Of a DNA stretch of 64,000 nucleotides, positions 16,552 through 25,986 are shown piece after piece. Positions within the stretch are counted from its first letter, which is position 1. Every line of letters begins with the position of its first letter. Under the pieces are notes generated by a model that saw nothing but the letters and a program-made list of their open reading frames with translations, searched no databases and had not been told where the DNA came from. Both the position numbers and the translations under genes were made by a program. Origin of the DNA: Teredinibacter franksiae (GTDB taxonomy: Bacteria; Pseudomonadota; Gammaproteobacteria; Pseudomonadales; Cellvibrionaceae); contig NZ_JACJUV010000001.1 of NCBI RefSeq assembly GCF_014218805.1, positions 3,484,501 through 3,548,500 of the forward strand, given 5' to 3'.

Positions 16552-18510
16552 TCAGCTTAAGTTCAATGGCGGTACCGGGCAGTCGAGAGAATCGGCTATT
16601 GCCCTGAACAGTTCGGCTTCTACCGGTGTTACAACGCTATCGGCATTAATCACTTCTACCAACGCCTTGAGCAACACTGGCTTTTGCAGCACTTTCAGGT
16701 TTGATAGCTTTTCAATGGCTGTATCAATTTCTGGGAACGCAAAACCGCTGGCGGAAAGCGTAAATTTCACACCTTTAAAACCGAGGTTTTCAATGCCCTT
16801 TTGAAAGGCGCCGCCGGGCGAACGGCTTTTCCCTGCCTGTACTACCAAGCTAAACAGCAAGCTTATTTCTTGGGGTAAGTCGCGTAAGCGGTATTTAGAT
16901 TCGGTAACCCTGGCTTCTGAATTTTGCGTAACAATACGGTATACACACCACTCGAAAAGGCTGACCTGATTATCGGCTTTGATTAGCGCTGACAAGTTGT
17001 TTTTAAACACTTGATATTGGCCTGCCGATAATAATTTTAGCGCGGGAATGCTCATTTCGATTAACGCAATGTGGTGCTCACGTGGAAGTTGGTTTACGTC
17101 GCGATATAAGTTCTGCATCACCTTAAATGTTGCGGGGTGTGCCGCATCTTTTAGCGCGCGCGCTTGAATTGTGCGTATTTCTTTTTGCGAATCTAAAAGT
17201 AAGCAGTATATGAGCGCGCGTGCGCTAAAGGGTTGGTGTGCGGCATCGCGCAGGGTTTGGGGAATTGATGCGAGCAGCGCGTGAGCATGTTCAAGGTGGT
17301 TCTGTTGTGGTTCGCCAATGGTTTCGATACTGCTAGCGTTGAGGCTGACAGAGCCTGCGGCGGCAAATGCTGACGCGCCAGGGATGTTTGTTGCGTTTGT
17401 GGAGTGTGTTTTAAGGCTAGAGGGGAGGGCCTGCTCAGCGTGAATATAGCCACCGTTCCAGTTGGGTAGGACTTTTCTTATGCGTTCGTGCAACGGCGGG
17501 TGGGTGGCCATCAGCGCGTTAAACGATGTTTTGATACCCTGGCCAAAAAACATATGGCTGAACTGTGACGCCGCTCCGTTGGAAATGAGAGAGCCCTGGT
17601 CAAAGCCGCCAATTTTTTTCAGGGCATTGCCAATGCCTTCGGGGTTTCGTGTGAATTGCACGGCAGACGCATCGGCTAAGAATTCACGTTGTCGGCTAAC
17701 GGCCGCCTTTATAATATTGCCGAAAAAAGTGCCGCCAAAACCGATGGCGACAAGGGCGAAACCCAGCCCCATTTGCGCGCCGCGACTTTTAGAGTTTGAG
17801 CCGCCGGAATAACGTCGTCTATATCCGTAGCCATAGTGATAACCGCCGGACCCACGCAGAATAAAATAGCCAAGTAAGCCTATTACCAATATGCCGTGTA
17901 GTATTGCGATCAGGCGCATATTCAGGCGCATATCACCGTTATGGATGTGGCTAAACTCGTGAGCTATGACGCCTTGCAGTTCGTCGCGGTTCAATAAATT
18001 GACACAACCACGTGTTACGCCAATCACCGCGTCACGCCGGGATAAACCGGCGGCGAATGCATTGATACCGTTGTCTTCTATAATGTAAACCGGCGGCACC
18101 GGGTTCCCGGAAGCGATAGCCATTTCTTCTACAATATTCAGTACCTTGGCTTCTTCGCCCTCTGCGCCATCGTAGTTAAGCAGTTTTCCACCCAAAGCTT
18201 CGGCAACTTTGCGGCCACCGCCGCTAAGTTGGACATATTTGAAAACCGTTCCCATGCCTACGACGAACACCACACCAAGCGAGACCCAGAGGGCTAGCTT
18301 GGTTTGTACAAATTGAAGCATATGTTCCGGCAGTGACAGCTGTTGGGCTTGAACCGCCGATACACTGGTGCTGTGGAGACCAACGTAATAGAGAAATAGG
18401 CCTATGGCTGCAATGGTGATGGCGACAAGGCTGAGTACAGCGAGGCTGAGTAATACCACCAGCAGTGTTGTTTTATGCTTGGCGGTATCTTGATGCTTGA
18501 AAAAGTTCAC
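16552..18510 (-). CDS. M48-family membrane metalloprotease with long C-terminal extension
   Basis: 652 residues. Two N-terminal membrane helices (about 15-42 and 72-92) precede an HtpX/STE24-like domain with HEFSH, then two more helices flanking a Gly/Tyr/Arg-rich loop (SGGYHYGYGYRRRY) and the downstream EFLADASAVQFTRNPEGI segment with the third zinc ligand Glu. The last 300 or so residues are helical and look TerB-like (IKADNQVSLFEWCVYRIV; INADSVVTPVEAELFRAIAD). HtpX-type enzymes clear damaged membrane proteins. Typical HtpX is about 290 residues, so the extension more than doubles it. lemA lies 13 bases upstream, a frequent pairing. Confidence 0.85.
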   Translation of the reverse strand: MNFFKHQDTAKHKTTLLVVLLSLAVLSLVAITIAAIGLFLYYVGLHSTSVSAVQAQQLSLPEHMLQFVQTKLALWVSLGVVFVVGMGTVFKYVQLSGGGRKVAEALGGKLLNYDGAEGEEAKVLNIVEEMAIASGNPVPPVYIIEDNGINAFAAGLSRRDAVIGVTRGCVNLLNRDELQGVIAHEFSHIHNGDMRLNMRLIAILHGILVIGLLGYFILRGSGGYHYGYGYRRRYSGGSNSKSRGAQMGLGFALVAIGFGGTFFGNIIKAAVSRQREFLADASAVQFTRNPEGIGNALKKIGGFDQGSLISNGAASQFSHMFFGQGIKTSFNALMATHPPLHERIRKVLPNWNGGYIHAEQALPSSLKTHSTNATNIPGASAFAAAGSVSLNASSIETIGEPQQNHLEHAHALLASIPQTLRDAAHQPFSARALIYCLLLDSQKEIRTIQARALKDAAHPATFKVMQNLYRDVNQLPREHHIALIEMSIPALKLLSAGQYQVFKNNLSALIKADNQVSLFEWCVYRIVTQNSEARVTESKYRLRDLPQEISLLFSLVVQAGKSRSPGGAFQKGIENLGFKGVKFTLSASGFAFPEIDTAIEKLSNLKVLQKPVLLKALVEVINADSVVTPVEAELFRAIADSLDCPVPPLNLS

Positions 18511-18523
18511 AGGCTAATAATAC

Positions 18524-19120
18524 TTAAAATGAAACTTTTGGGGCAGCTTGAATCGCTGCGCTGTCTTCAAATTCCAATAGCTCAGCATCTTTTGGGTGGC
18601 CAAACATGTTGGCGAAAAACACCGGCGGAAAGCTCTGTCGAAAGGTGTTGTATTCGGTCACAGAATCGTTGAAGGCCTGGCGAGCGAAAGCTACACGATT
18701 TTCGGTAGAGGTTAGTTCCTCTGTCAGTTGTGCCATGTTGGCGCTGGCTTTTAAATCGGGGTAGGCCTCCATAACCACATTCAGGCGTCCCATGGCGCTG
18801 CTGAGCATACCCTCTGCACCGGCGAGCTCTTGCATGGCGGCGGCGTCACCGGGGTTTTGGGAAGCAGCTTTTAGGCCAGCGAGAGCTGTATTGCGAGCAG
18901 AAATAACCGCTTCCAGCGTTTCCCGCTCGTGAGAAAGGTAGCCTTTAGCGACCTCAACGAGATTGGGGATAAGGTCGTAGCGACGTTTTAACTGCGTTTC
19001 GATCTGTGCAAAAGCGTTTTGATATCGATTTTTAAAGCTCACCAGTTTGTTGTAAATCGAAATAACGTAAAAAACAATACCAGCGAGAATTACCAGTGTG
19101 ACAATGGTGGATACGGACAT
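18524..19120 (-). CDS. lemA: LemA family protein
   Basis: 198 residues. It has one N-terminal membrane helix (about 5-23), then the family sequence YNKLVSFKNRYQNAFAQIET and LKRRYDLIPNLVEVAKGY, a helical bundle, and FPPVFFANMFGH near the end. LemA proteins are membrane-tethered coiled-coil proteins of unclear function, often paired with M48 proteases or TPM-domain proteins. Here it is directly upstream of the M48 gene in one transcription unit. Confidence 0.92.
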   Translation of the reverse strand: MSVSTIVTLVILAGIVFYVISIYNKLVSFKNRYQNAFAQIETQLKRRYDLIPNLVEVAKGYLSHERETLEAVISARNTALAGLKAASQNPGDAAAMQELAGAEGMLSSAMGRLNVVMEAYPDLKASANMAQLTEELTSTENRVAFARQAFNDSVTEYNTFRQSFPPVFFANMFGHPKDAELLEFEDSAAIQAAPKVSF

Positions 19121-19456
19121 AAATAGCGCTCCTGCATTTTAGTTGGCCCCAGTCTAGCGAGCACACGAGTGAATGCCAAGTAACGTCATACATTTGGCTG
19201 TGTCGCAGAATACATTATACGAATGCTAGGCTTCTCACGCTGCGTGCGGGTTATCGGCTTTAGGGTTGACCGGCCCGATTACACCATTAAGTTGCATTGT
19301 ATGCCAATATTTATGGTTGTACTTCATTTGACAAATAACTTGGTAAACCTTGGGTGTATGCTAGAGGTTCCGAGGGGTTATAAACCGTGTTTGGAACTGC
19401 TGTGTTTTGTAGTTTTTCGGTTTACGTTGACTAAATACTCATAGGGAGGCTTTACC
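19121..19456. other. Divergent intergenic region lemA / thiolase
   Basis: About 336 bases with no convincing gene. A TTGACA at 19329 has no -10 at suitable spacing, though TATGCT lies further on. GGGAGG before the thiolase start is its Shine-Dalgarno. Confidence 0.35.
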
Positions 19457-20635
19457 ATGAGTGAGGCTATCGTAGTTGTTGGTTTCGCAAGAACGGCAAT
19501 GGGTGGTATGCAGGGAGCATTTTCAGACGTTTCGGCTCCCGAACTGGGTGGTTCAGCCATTGCTGGCGCTATCCAAAACGCGGGGATGCAGGCCGACCAA
19601 GTTGATGAGGTGCTAATGGGGTGCGTGCTCTCAGCAGGATTGGGGCAGGCTCCCGCAAGGCAGGCATCGCTTGCCGCGGGGGTTGCGCGTAAAACTCCCA
19701 CTACCACTTTGAATAAAGTGTGTGGGTCGGGGCTGAAAACCGTGATTATGGCGCACAATGCGCTGCAGTCGGGGTATGTTAATGTGATTGTTGCCGGCGG
19801 AATGGAAAATATGACGCGTGCACCCTATATGCTCGACAGAGCCCGCGGAGGTTATCGGCTTGGGCACGGCGAGATATACGACCATATGTTCCTAGACGGG
19901 TTACAGGATGCCTACAGTAATGACTTAATGGGCAACTACGCTGAAGCAACAGCTGAAAAATACGGTTTTACCCGAGAGGCGCAAGATGCTTTTGCCATTG
20001 AGTCGCTCACTCGTGCAAGTAAGGCCATTGCTGAAGGTAAGTTTGAGCGGGAAATAACACCGGTTACGGTAAAAACTCGCAGGGGCGAAACCATTATTAC
20101 CGTTGACGAGCAGCCCGGCAATGCGCGGCCGGACAAAATCCCTAGCCTGCGGCCGGCATTTAAAAAAGATGGAACGGTTACGGCGGCTAACTCTAGTTCT
20201 ATTTCCGACGGTGCAGCGGCGCTGGTGTTAATGCGTGAATCCGACGCGCTGGCGAAAAAGCTTCAACCCATTGCGCGTATTGTGGGTTGCAGTGAGCATG
20301 CGCAAGATCCCGAGTGGTTCACCACAGCACCGGTTGGGGCGGTGAAAAAACTGTTGGAGAAAAATAATTGGTCGGTTGCCGATATCGACTTGTTTGAAGT
20401 TAATGAAGCCTTTGCGGTTGTAACAATGGCTGCGATGGAAGAGTTGGGGCTGGATAGCCGCAAGGTTAATGTTCACGGCGGTGCCTGCGCTTTGGGGCAC
20501 CCATTAGGCGCTTCGGGCGCGCGAGTATTGGTTACTCTGCTAGGCGCACTGCAGACCTACGGAAAAAAACGCGGTGTTGCCACTTTGTGTATTGGTGGAG
20601 GTGAAGGAATAGCGGTTGGTGTAGAAATGATCTAA
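19457..20635 (+). CDS. Acetyl-CoA C-acetyltransferase (thiolase)
   Basis: 392 residues, normal for biosynthetic thiolases. The nucleophile C89 sits in NKVCGSGLKT, the catalytic His in CALGHPLGASG and the second Cys in CIGGGEG. It condenses two acetyl-CoA to acetoacetyl-CoA, or the reverse, for polyhydroxyalkanoate or ketone metabolism; no partner genes (phaB, atoD) are adjacent, so the exact pathway is open. It is preceded by AGGGAGG and converges with dolP. Confidence 0.95.
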   Translation: MSEAIVVVGFARTAMGGMQGAFSDVSAPELGGSAIAGAIQNAGMQADQVDEVLMGCVLSAGLGQAPARQASLAAGVARKTPTTTLNKVCGSGLKTVIMAHNALQSGYVNVIVAGGMENMTRAPYMLDRARGGYRLGHGEIYDHMFLDGLQDAYSNDLMGNYAEATAEKYGFTREAQDAFAIESLTRASKAIAEGKFEREITPVTVKTRRGETIITVDEQPGNARPDKIPSLRPAFKKDGTVTAANSSSISDGAAALVLMRESDALAKKLQPIARIVGCSEHAQDPEWFTTAPVGAVKKLLEKNNWSVADIDLFEVNEAFAVVTMAAMEELGLDSRKVNVHGGACALGHPLGASGARVLVTLLGALQTYGKKRGVATLCIGGGEGIAVGVEMI

Positions 20636-20645
20636 ACCGGACTGC

Positions 20646-21221
20646 TTACTCGATGTACTCAATGGCGCGTATAACTTTTTTAATGCCGCTGGTGCTGGCA
20701 ACAACATCTGTCATTTTGTCCGCTTGTACCAGTGTCATTATCCCCATTAGAAACACAATTTCATCTTCTACAATCACCTTGACTCTACTCGCGTCAATAT
20801 CGCGGTGGGACATAAGTTTACTGTTGATCTTCAGTTCTAGGTATTCGTCGTTGGTGCGGGAGAAAAAATCGGATTTTTCCCGCGCCTGCAGTTCGTTGTA
20901 AACCTGTCGTACTCGCGCTACTTTGCGCGCTGTTTTCCCTGCCAGTTCGTAGCCCTCTTTTGTGGGTACTTCTCCTGTTAGCAAAACTATCTGGTTAAAG
21001 CTGTACACATTTATGTGGGCTTTATCGAGCTCTGGGCTGGCTTTACGAATATTAACCGCGACAATGGTGCTCAAGCTGGAGTCGTCAATTTTGTCTCCCA
21101 TAGAGCGCTTCCCTGGGTCAGTGTTAATTGGCCCGTTGGTGGTAGCATCTACAATGGAAACGCACCCAGAGATAATTGCCGGCAGCGTGGCAAGGGTAAG
21201 TAATACCAACAGCTTTTTCAT
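20646..21221 (-). CDS. dolP: BON-domain outer-membrane lipoprotein DolP/YraP-like
   Basis: 191 residues. The lipoprotein signal ends in ISGC (Cys about 20). Two BON domains follow: about 45-115 (IVAVNIRKASPELDKAHINV, VLLTGEVPTKEGYELAGK) and about 122-190 (YLELKINSKLMSHRDIDASR, IVFLMGIMTLVQADKMTDVV). DolP supports outer-membrane integrity and the BAM complex. It is the last gene of the lpoA-yraN-diaA-dolP block and starts next to the diaA stop codon. Confidence 0.92.
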   Translation of the reverse strand: MKKLLVLLTLATLPAIISGCVSIVDATTNGPINTDPGKRSMGDKIDDSSLSTIVAVNIRKASPELDKAHINVYSFNQIVLLTGEVPTKEGYELAGKTARKVARVRQVYNELQAREKSDFFSRTNDEYLELKINSKLMSHRDIDASRVKVIVEDEIVFLMGIMTLVQADKMTDVVASTSGIKKVIRAIEYIE

Positions 21222-21806
21222 TTATTCAATCCCGAACAGCTTGTTATCAATTAAGTCGCAAAGGCAAAAGATAGTGAGCAAGTGAATTTCGTGTATACGA
21301 CCACGGGAATTTATTGCGGCACAAATCTCTATATCGTTGACATCAAGTAGTGCAGAAATATCCCCACCGTCGCGCCCAGTAAGCGCGACAACCTGCATAT
21401 TTCGATCGTGGGCAGCGGAAACGGCTGCAATCAGGTTGCTCGAATTACCGCTGGTGCTCAGACTAACCAGAATGTCACCCTCGTGGCCGAGGGCACGAAT
21501 AGGTTTGGCGTAAATTTCGGCGTAATTGTAGTCGGCGGCAATGGCGGTATAAGTGGAAACCGCGCTGCCTAGCCATATGGCCGGTAAGCTGGGGCGCTCT
21601 TTCTCGTAACGGTCGAGTAGTGAAGAGGTGAAAATTTGGGCGAGCGCAGACGAGGTGCCATTGCCGCATATCATAATTTTTTTATCGTTGAGAAGGGCGT
21701 TTACCATAATGTCGCTGGCCTGCTCGATCATGGGGGCGAGCTCTTCTCCCACCTGCATTTTGGCTTCGACACTGCTCTGGAATAAATTATATATACGTTG
21801 GTTCAT
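21222..21806 (-). CDS. diaA: SIS-domain protein DiaA
   Basis: 194 residues. SIS domain with ICGNGTSSALAQIFTSSLL and ILVSLSTSGNSSNLIAAVSA. It resembles phosphoheptose isomerase GmhA, but context between yraN and dolP assigns it to DiaA, which binds DnaA and promotes assembly on oriC. The C-terminus ends ICDLIDNKLFG-like, as in DiaA. Confidence 0.9.
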   Translation of the reverse strand: MNQRIYNLFQSSVEAKMQVGEELAPMIEQASDIMVNALLNDKKIMICGNGTSSALAQIFTSSLLDRYEKERPSLPAIWLGSAVSTYTAIAADYNYAEIYAKPIRALGHEGDILVSLSTSGNSSNLIAAVSAAHDRNMQVVALTGRDGGDISALLDVNDIEICAAINSRGRIHEIHLLTIFCLCDLIDNKLFGIE

Positions 21807-21830
21807 TAAGTTGCGCTACTGGGAGTGAGA

Positions 21831-22193
21831 TTAGAATGCGTCTTGAATCCAGGACATTTCGTGGCCGTCTATCCCTACAACATCAAAGCGCAACGGCATA
21901 TTAGCAGAATGACCTTTTTCTAGTAGATAGGTTTGCGCAGCACTTACCACTTTTTTCTGTTTGCTCTTTGTTACTGTTTCGACGGCGCTACCAAAAGCAT
22001 CGGACTTGCGCATGCGCACCTCGACAAAAACCAATGTTTCAGCGTGCTTAAGAATAAGGTCGATTTCGCCGGTTTTACAGCGATAGTTGCGACAAACCAG
22101 TGTCAATCCCTGCTTTTTCAGGTAGGTGAGCGCCGCATCCTCGGCAGCGTCACCAGATGACTTTTGCTTTCGGGTAAAAAGCTTAAGTGTCAT
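21831..22193 (-). CDS. yraN: YraN/UPF0102 endonuclease-fold protein
   Basis: 120 residues from ATG 22193, which overlaps the end of lpoA; a GTG at 22199 is the alternative. It shows the restriction-endonuclease-like core: E near GDAAEDAALTYLKKQG, then YRCKTGEIDLILKHAETLVFVEVRMRK, i.e. the E...D...ExK pattern. The function of the family is not established. Translational coupling to lpoA is likely. Confidence 0.92.
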   Translation of the reverse strand: MTLKLFTRKQKSSGDAAEDAALTYLKKQGLTLVCRNYRCKTGEIDLILKHAETLVFVEVRMRKSDAFGSAVETVTKSKQKKVVSAAQTYLLEKGHSANMPLRFDVVGIDGHEMSWIQDAF

Positions 22194-24075
22194 CAGCACT
22201 GAGAACGGTGGGCATGGGGTAGGCTCTGCCGCGTATAAATTGTGCCCAGGTTTGTTCGCGAATAACGCGCTGTTGGTCGTCTAAGCTGAGTTTGCCGGTG
22301 TTGCCGTAGTAATGAGCGTTGCGGACTTGCACCAATTGGCGTAGACGAGGGTACAGTTGAAAGGCATCAACGCCGAGGGCGTATAGGGGTTGATAAGATG
22401 ACGCGCCGTTGGCAAAACTATCGATAGACTGTTTTTCGGGTAGCTGCGCGTTAAAAAACCAAGGCAGAGTGGCAAAGCGAATGCCGTTCATGTCTCGGTC
22501 GGCGTTGCTGTCTATTTCACCGTTATAAATGTGGCTGGTGGAATATACAGGAATCTGACCGGCGTAGTGAAAGGCGAGAATGGGTTTTATCTGCCGTGCT
22601 TGGGTAGGGTGAGCAACTAAAAATATAAGGTCTACGTCTTTGCGGGGACGGGGTTCGGATTCGACTTTTTGCCCAAGAATTTGTCGTATACGGCGCGCGC
22701 GTTGTTGGCTAGCCTCCACACTCATGGCATCGCGAACAAGGTTGGAATAGTTTCCTATACCTTTAAAACGGAAATCACCGACTAATCGCCCGCCGTTTGC
22801 TTCCCAGCTAGCGGTAAATGTAGCCGCTGCACGATCGCCCCAGCTACTGGCGGGGGCCAGGATCATCGCCCTGCGGTGACCGTCGCGCCAAGCGCGTTCG
22901 GCGACTTGAGAGGCTTCATCCTCCACACCTAGACCAAACTGAAACAATTGGGCAGTAATTCCCACTGGATTTTCAGCGTAGTTGAGAGCCAGAGTGGGCA
23001 CAGGTAATTGCTCGCGCAGCGCCAGTTCGTCGATTTGGGCTTTATCTAAGGGGCCTATTACAGCCTGGGCGCCTTCCAGTATTGCCTGATCGTAAAGGAT
23101 GTTGATATCACGGTCATTGGTGTCGTAAAAGCGCAGGTTGGGTACTTGATCGTCACTTTCGGATAGGCGGTAAAACGCGGCCATTAAACCATCGCGTATG
23201 GCTTGTGATGGCTTGGCCAGCTTTCCGCTGGTGGGTAGAAGTACGGCGACTTGAGTAGCTTGCTCTTCTACGAGCTGTTTAAGCAGTTGTAAATCGGCCG
23301 GCAAGCGCAAGCTCGCGGGGTGTTCTGGCCAGCGCAGGGCCCAGTCTTCCACGCTTTGCAATTGCAGACGCATATTGGTTTGGTTGTTTTTACTGAGTGC
23401 CGCTAGGGTGTACCAACCCTGCTCCAATGGGTTGCTCTGCATTTGTGCTTCCATCTGCAGATCTTGGTGGGGTAGCTCCATAAGTGCCAGCCAGATTAAG
23501 TCCTGATTCAAGTCTCGTGCTTCCTGCTGAGCGAGGTTATGGCGTTCGAACACAGCGTCGATTGCGAGTCGTTCTGCTACACAATCGCGAAATTCGGCCA
23601 AGTCACAGAGGAGATTTGCACGTAGCTCCCGTGCAATAATTTGTCGCTCAGGTTCAATAGTGGCAAGAATGTCGATAAAACGGGGTTGCCACAGGTAGCG
23701 TTTGGAGACAAAGTGTTCGCCCTCGGCTAAAGCAACCTGTGCCGACAGCAGCGAGTATGTGAAATAATGTCTATCGTTTAGGCCGCTGGCGAAAAGTGTA
23801 GCAAGCGTATTGCGTGCCCAGTCGAGTTCGTCCGTTAGGTACATGGAGGCCGATGCCTCCAGTAGTAGCGCTGCGCGTTCTTCCCCCACTGTGCTCTCGG
23901 CTTCGGTCAGAAGCTTGCTAATATCTTCGGTTGAGAGTGCTGTAGTTGTTTCTGCCGTATCCTCCTTCACCGAGGCCGGGCCGCAGCCGCTAAGTGTGAG
24001 TGCGCCACACAGTACTAGGCCTAGGCCCATTAATTTGACAGACAATATAGATCTCAAAACAAAAAGCCTGAACAC
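22183..24075 (-). CDS. lpoA: Penicillin-binding protein activator LpoA
   Basis: About 630 residues. GTG 24075 is preferred (GGGGGA 5 bases upstream); TTG 24087 or ATG 24030 are alternatives. The signal ends LTLSGC, a lipobox. An N-terminal TPR-like helical half (to about 260) precedes a periplasmic-binding-protein-like half that starts AVLLPTSGKLAKPSQAIRDG and contains AQAVIGPLDKAQ and DLIFLVAHPTQARQIKP. LpoA is an outer-membrane lipoprotein that reaches through the peptidoglycan to activate PBP1a. It is divergent from rsmI, the standard arrangement. Confidence 0.94.
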   Translation of the reverse strand: MFRLFVLRSILSVKLMGLGLVLCGALTLSGCGPASVKEDTAETTTALSTEDISKLLTEAESTVGEERAALLLEASASMYLTDELDWARNTLATLFASGLNDRHYFTYSLLSAQVALAEGEHFVSKRYLWQPRFIDILATIEPERQIIARELRANLLCDLAEFRDCVAERLAIDAVFERHNLAQQEARDLNQDLIWLALMELPHQDLQMEAQMQSNPLEQGWYTLAALSKNNQTNMRLQLQSVEDWALRWPEHPASLRLPADLQLLKQLVEEQATQVAVLLPTSGKLAKPSQAIRDGLMAAFYRLSESDDQVPNLRFYDTNDRDINILYDQAILEGAQAVIGPLDKAQIDELALREQLPVPTLALNYAENPVGITAQLFQFGLGVEDEASQVAERAWRDGHRRAMILAPASSWGDRAAATFTASWEANGGRLVGDFRFKGIGNYSNLVRDAMSVEASQQRARRIRQILGQKVESEPRPRKDVDLIFLVAHPTQARQIKPILAFHYAGQIPVYSTSHIYNGEIDSNADRDMNGIRFATLPWFFNAQLPEKQSIDSFANGASSYQPLYALGVDAFQLYPRLRQLVQVRNAHYYGNTGKLSLDDQQRVIREQTWAQFIRGRAYPMPTVLSADDT

Positions 24076-24117
24076 AGATTCCCCCAACGCATTAGCCTAA
24101 AGGCCGAAATATAACAA

Positions 24118-24969
24118 ATGAGCAGCATGAACGCGCTATACATAGTCGCAACTCCCATAGGCAATCTTGATGATATCACCCAGCGGGCCCTGGCTACCTT
24201 ACAAAAGGCAGACATTATAGCGGCAGAAGATACTAGACACAGCGCCAAGCTTACTCAGCATTTTGGTATTACTACACCCCTGATCGCCTATCACGACCAC
24301 AGTAACGAGAGCCAGACATTACGCTTGCTAGACAGGTTGAGCAAGGGTGAGAGCATAGCGCTGATTTCTGATGCGGGTACACCTCTAATCTCCGACCCCG
24401 GATACCGGTTGGTGAAGCTGGCGCGTGAAAAAGGTATCGCAGTCGTGCCCATTCCGGGTGCCTGTGCACTTGTTGCGGCTTTAAGTGCAGCGGGCTTACC
24501 CTCAGACCGCTTTTCCTTTGAAGGATTTCTACCTGCAAAAAATGTCGGGCGTAACACGCGCCTAGAAGCGCTGGCGACCGATACCCGCACGCTAGTGTTC
24601 TATGAATCACCTCACCGTATTGTCGAGTCTCTGCAAGCCATGGCACAGGTATTTGGGTGCGACCGTCAGGTAGTGCTTGCACGTGAAATTACCAAAGCCT
24701 ACGAGACCTTCCTCTCGGCTACCTTCTCGGAATTACAAGGGATGATGGCAGCCGATGCAAACCAGCTGCGTGGAGAAATGGTGGTAATGGTTCAGGGTTA
24801 TGTGGCGCCGGAACAAAATGACGAGGCACTAGAACCCGAGGTGCAACATACCATGCAGGTATTAATGGCAGAATTACCGGTTAAGCAGGCTGCCGCGCTT
24901 GCCTCTAAATTAACAGGGATAAAAAAGAACAAATTGTATAAGTGGGCGTTGGGTAAAAAAGCTGAGTAA
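24118..24969 (+). CDS. rsmI: 16S rRNA (cytidine-1402-2'-O)-methyltransferase RsmI
   Basis: 283 residues; ATG 24127 is an alternative start. It contains LYIVATPIGNLDDITQRAL, AEDTRHSAKL, ALISDAGTPLISDPGYRLV, PIPGACALVAALSAAGLPSD and FYESPHRIVESL, all typical tetrapyrrole-methylase-fold RsmI segments, plus the C-terminal helical domain. It methylates the ribose of C1402 in the ribosomal P site using S-adenosylmethionine. Confidence 0.97.
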   Translation: MSSMNALYIVATPIGNLDDITQRALATLQKADIIAAEDTRHSAKLTQHFGITTPLIAYHDHSNESQTLRLLDRLSKGESIALISDAGTPLISDPGYRLVKLAREKGIAVVPIPGACALVAALSAAGLPSDRFSFEGFLPAKNVGRNTRLEALATDTRTLVFYESPHRIVESLQAMAQVFGCDRQVVLAREITKAYETFLSATFSELQGMMAADANQLRGEMVVMVQGYVAPEQNDEALEPEVQHTMQVLMAELPVKQAAALASKLTGIKKNKLYKWALGKKAE

Positions 24970-25083
24970 ATAATTGTTTTTGACGCTGCGTTGTTCGCTG
25001 AATCTACCGGTAATAGAGGGAGGCTATTCTATTTTTTGCCCGTTACATTATTTGATATTTGCCGAGCTTTCCAAACCTAACGG

Positions 25084-25986
25084 CTACCGCTCCAATGAAT
25101 GCAAGACTTTAGCTGCCGCAGCGGTTCTATTGTCCACTTCTAATTTTTTGTATACCTGCTCTAGGTGCTTGTTTACCGTGCGTGGGCTAGTGCCTAGTAT
25201 CAGCCCTATGTCGCGGTTAGTTTTACCGTGAGTGAGCCAGCGGAGAACCTCCGATTCGCGAGCCGTGAGGTTGAAATTTTCGCACAACATCAGGATTTCG
25301 TTCGGTTTACTTTTGTCGATGATACGCAGCAAGACTTCATCGGGGCCGCTATTGCCAACGTATACTAATCTTATTGATCTGTTTGGAAACTCTAGGTCTA
25401 TGCCCATACCAATATTGGGATTATGCTGTAGCCAAACTACCAATTCATGCTCAAGTTCTTGCTTGAGCCAGTTATTGTTGTCGGCAGCGTCGAAAATTTT
25501 ATGAACCTGAGGTGTGGTCCATAGGAGTTGGCCGCGATTGTTTACGGCGAACACGCATTGGCCCGCAGTGTCTAATGCGGTTTGTGCACTGCGGGTTAGG
25601 CGCGAATTCGCTAGATGTACGCGAATTCGCGCAATTAGTTCGTTGGTAACGATGGGTTTGGTTATATAATCCGTACCTCCACATTCGAAACCTTTTAGGA
25701 CGTTTTCTGATTCTTTCAGACCAGTCATAAATATAACCGGAATGGCTTGTAGTTCTCTGTCCGCTTTTAGCGTGCGGCAGACCTCAAAGCCATCTATTTC
25801 TGGCATTACCGCATCAAGTAAAATAATGTCGGGGTTCATGCGCCGTGCAATTCTAATTGCCTGGTCACCTTCCAGTGCTACCAGTGTCGACATGCCAGCA
25901 CGTTCAAGTGTATCGTTTAGCATGCCGACGGTTTCCGGTGAATCATCAACAACCAATACCAGTGGACTGTCCTTTGTGACGTTCAT
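25084..25986 (-). CDS. Response regulator with REC and LuxR-type HTH domains
   Basis: 300 residues. Receiver domain 8-125 with D14/D15, phosphoacceptor D58 (ILLDAVMPEIDGFEV) and K109-region TKPI. A PAS-like linker follows at about 135-225 (QCVFAVNNRGQLLWTTPQV). The C-terminal HTH (about 235-300) has LTARESEVLRWLTHGKTNRD and GTSPRTVNKHLEQVYKKL. Its ATG overlaps the stop of the hybrid kinase gene (ATGA), so the two are translationally coupled and form a phosphorelay. Its likely targets are the divergent urt/fmd genes (inference). Confidence 0.93.
   Translation of the reverse strand: MNVTKDSPLVLVVDDSPETVGMLNDTLERAGMSTLVALEGDQAIRIARRMNPDIILLDAVMPEIDGFEVCRTLKADRELQAIPVIFMTGLKESENVLKGFECGGTDYITKPIVTNELIARIRVHLANSRLTRSAQTALDTAGQCVFAVNNRGQLLWTTPQVHKIFDAADNNNWLKQELEHELVVWLQHNPNIGMGIDLEFPNRSIRLVYVGNSGPDEVLLRIIDKSKPNEILMLCENFNLTARESEVLRWLTHGKTNRDIGLILGTSPRTVNKHLEQVYKKLEVDNRTAAAAKVLHSLER

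Noticed and set aside
19329..19362. TTGACA followed by TATGCT as a promoter for the thiolase gene
   Set aside because: The spacer is about 23 bases, too long for a normal sigma-70 promoter.
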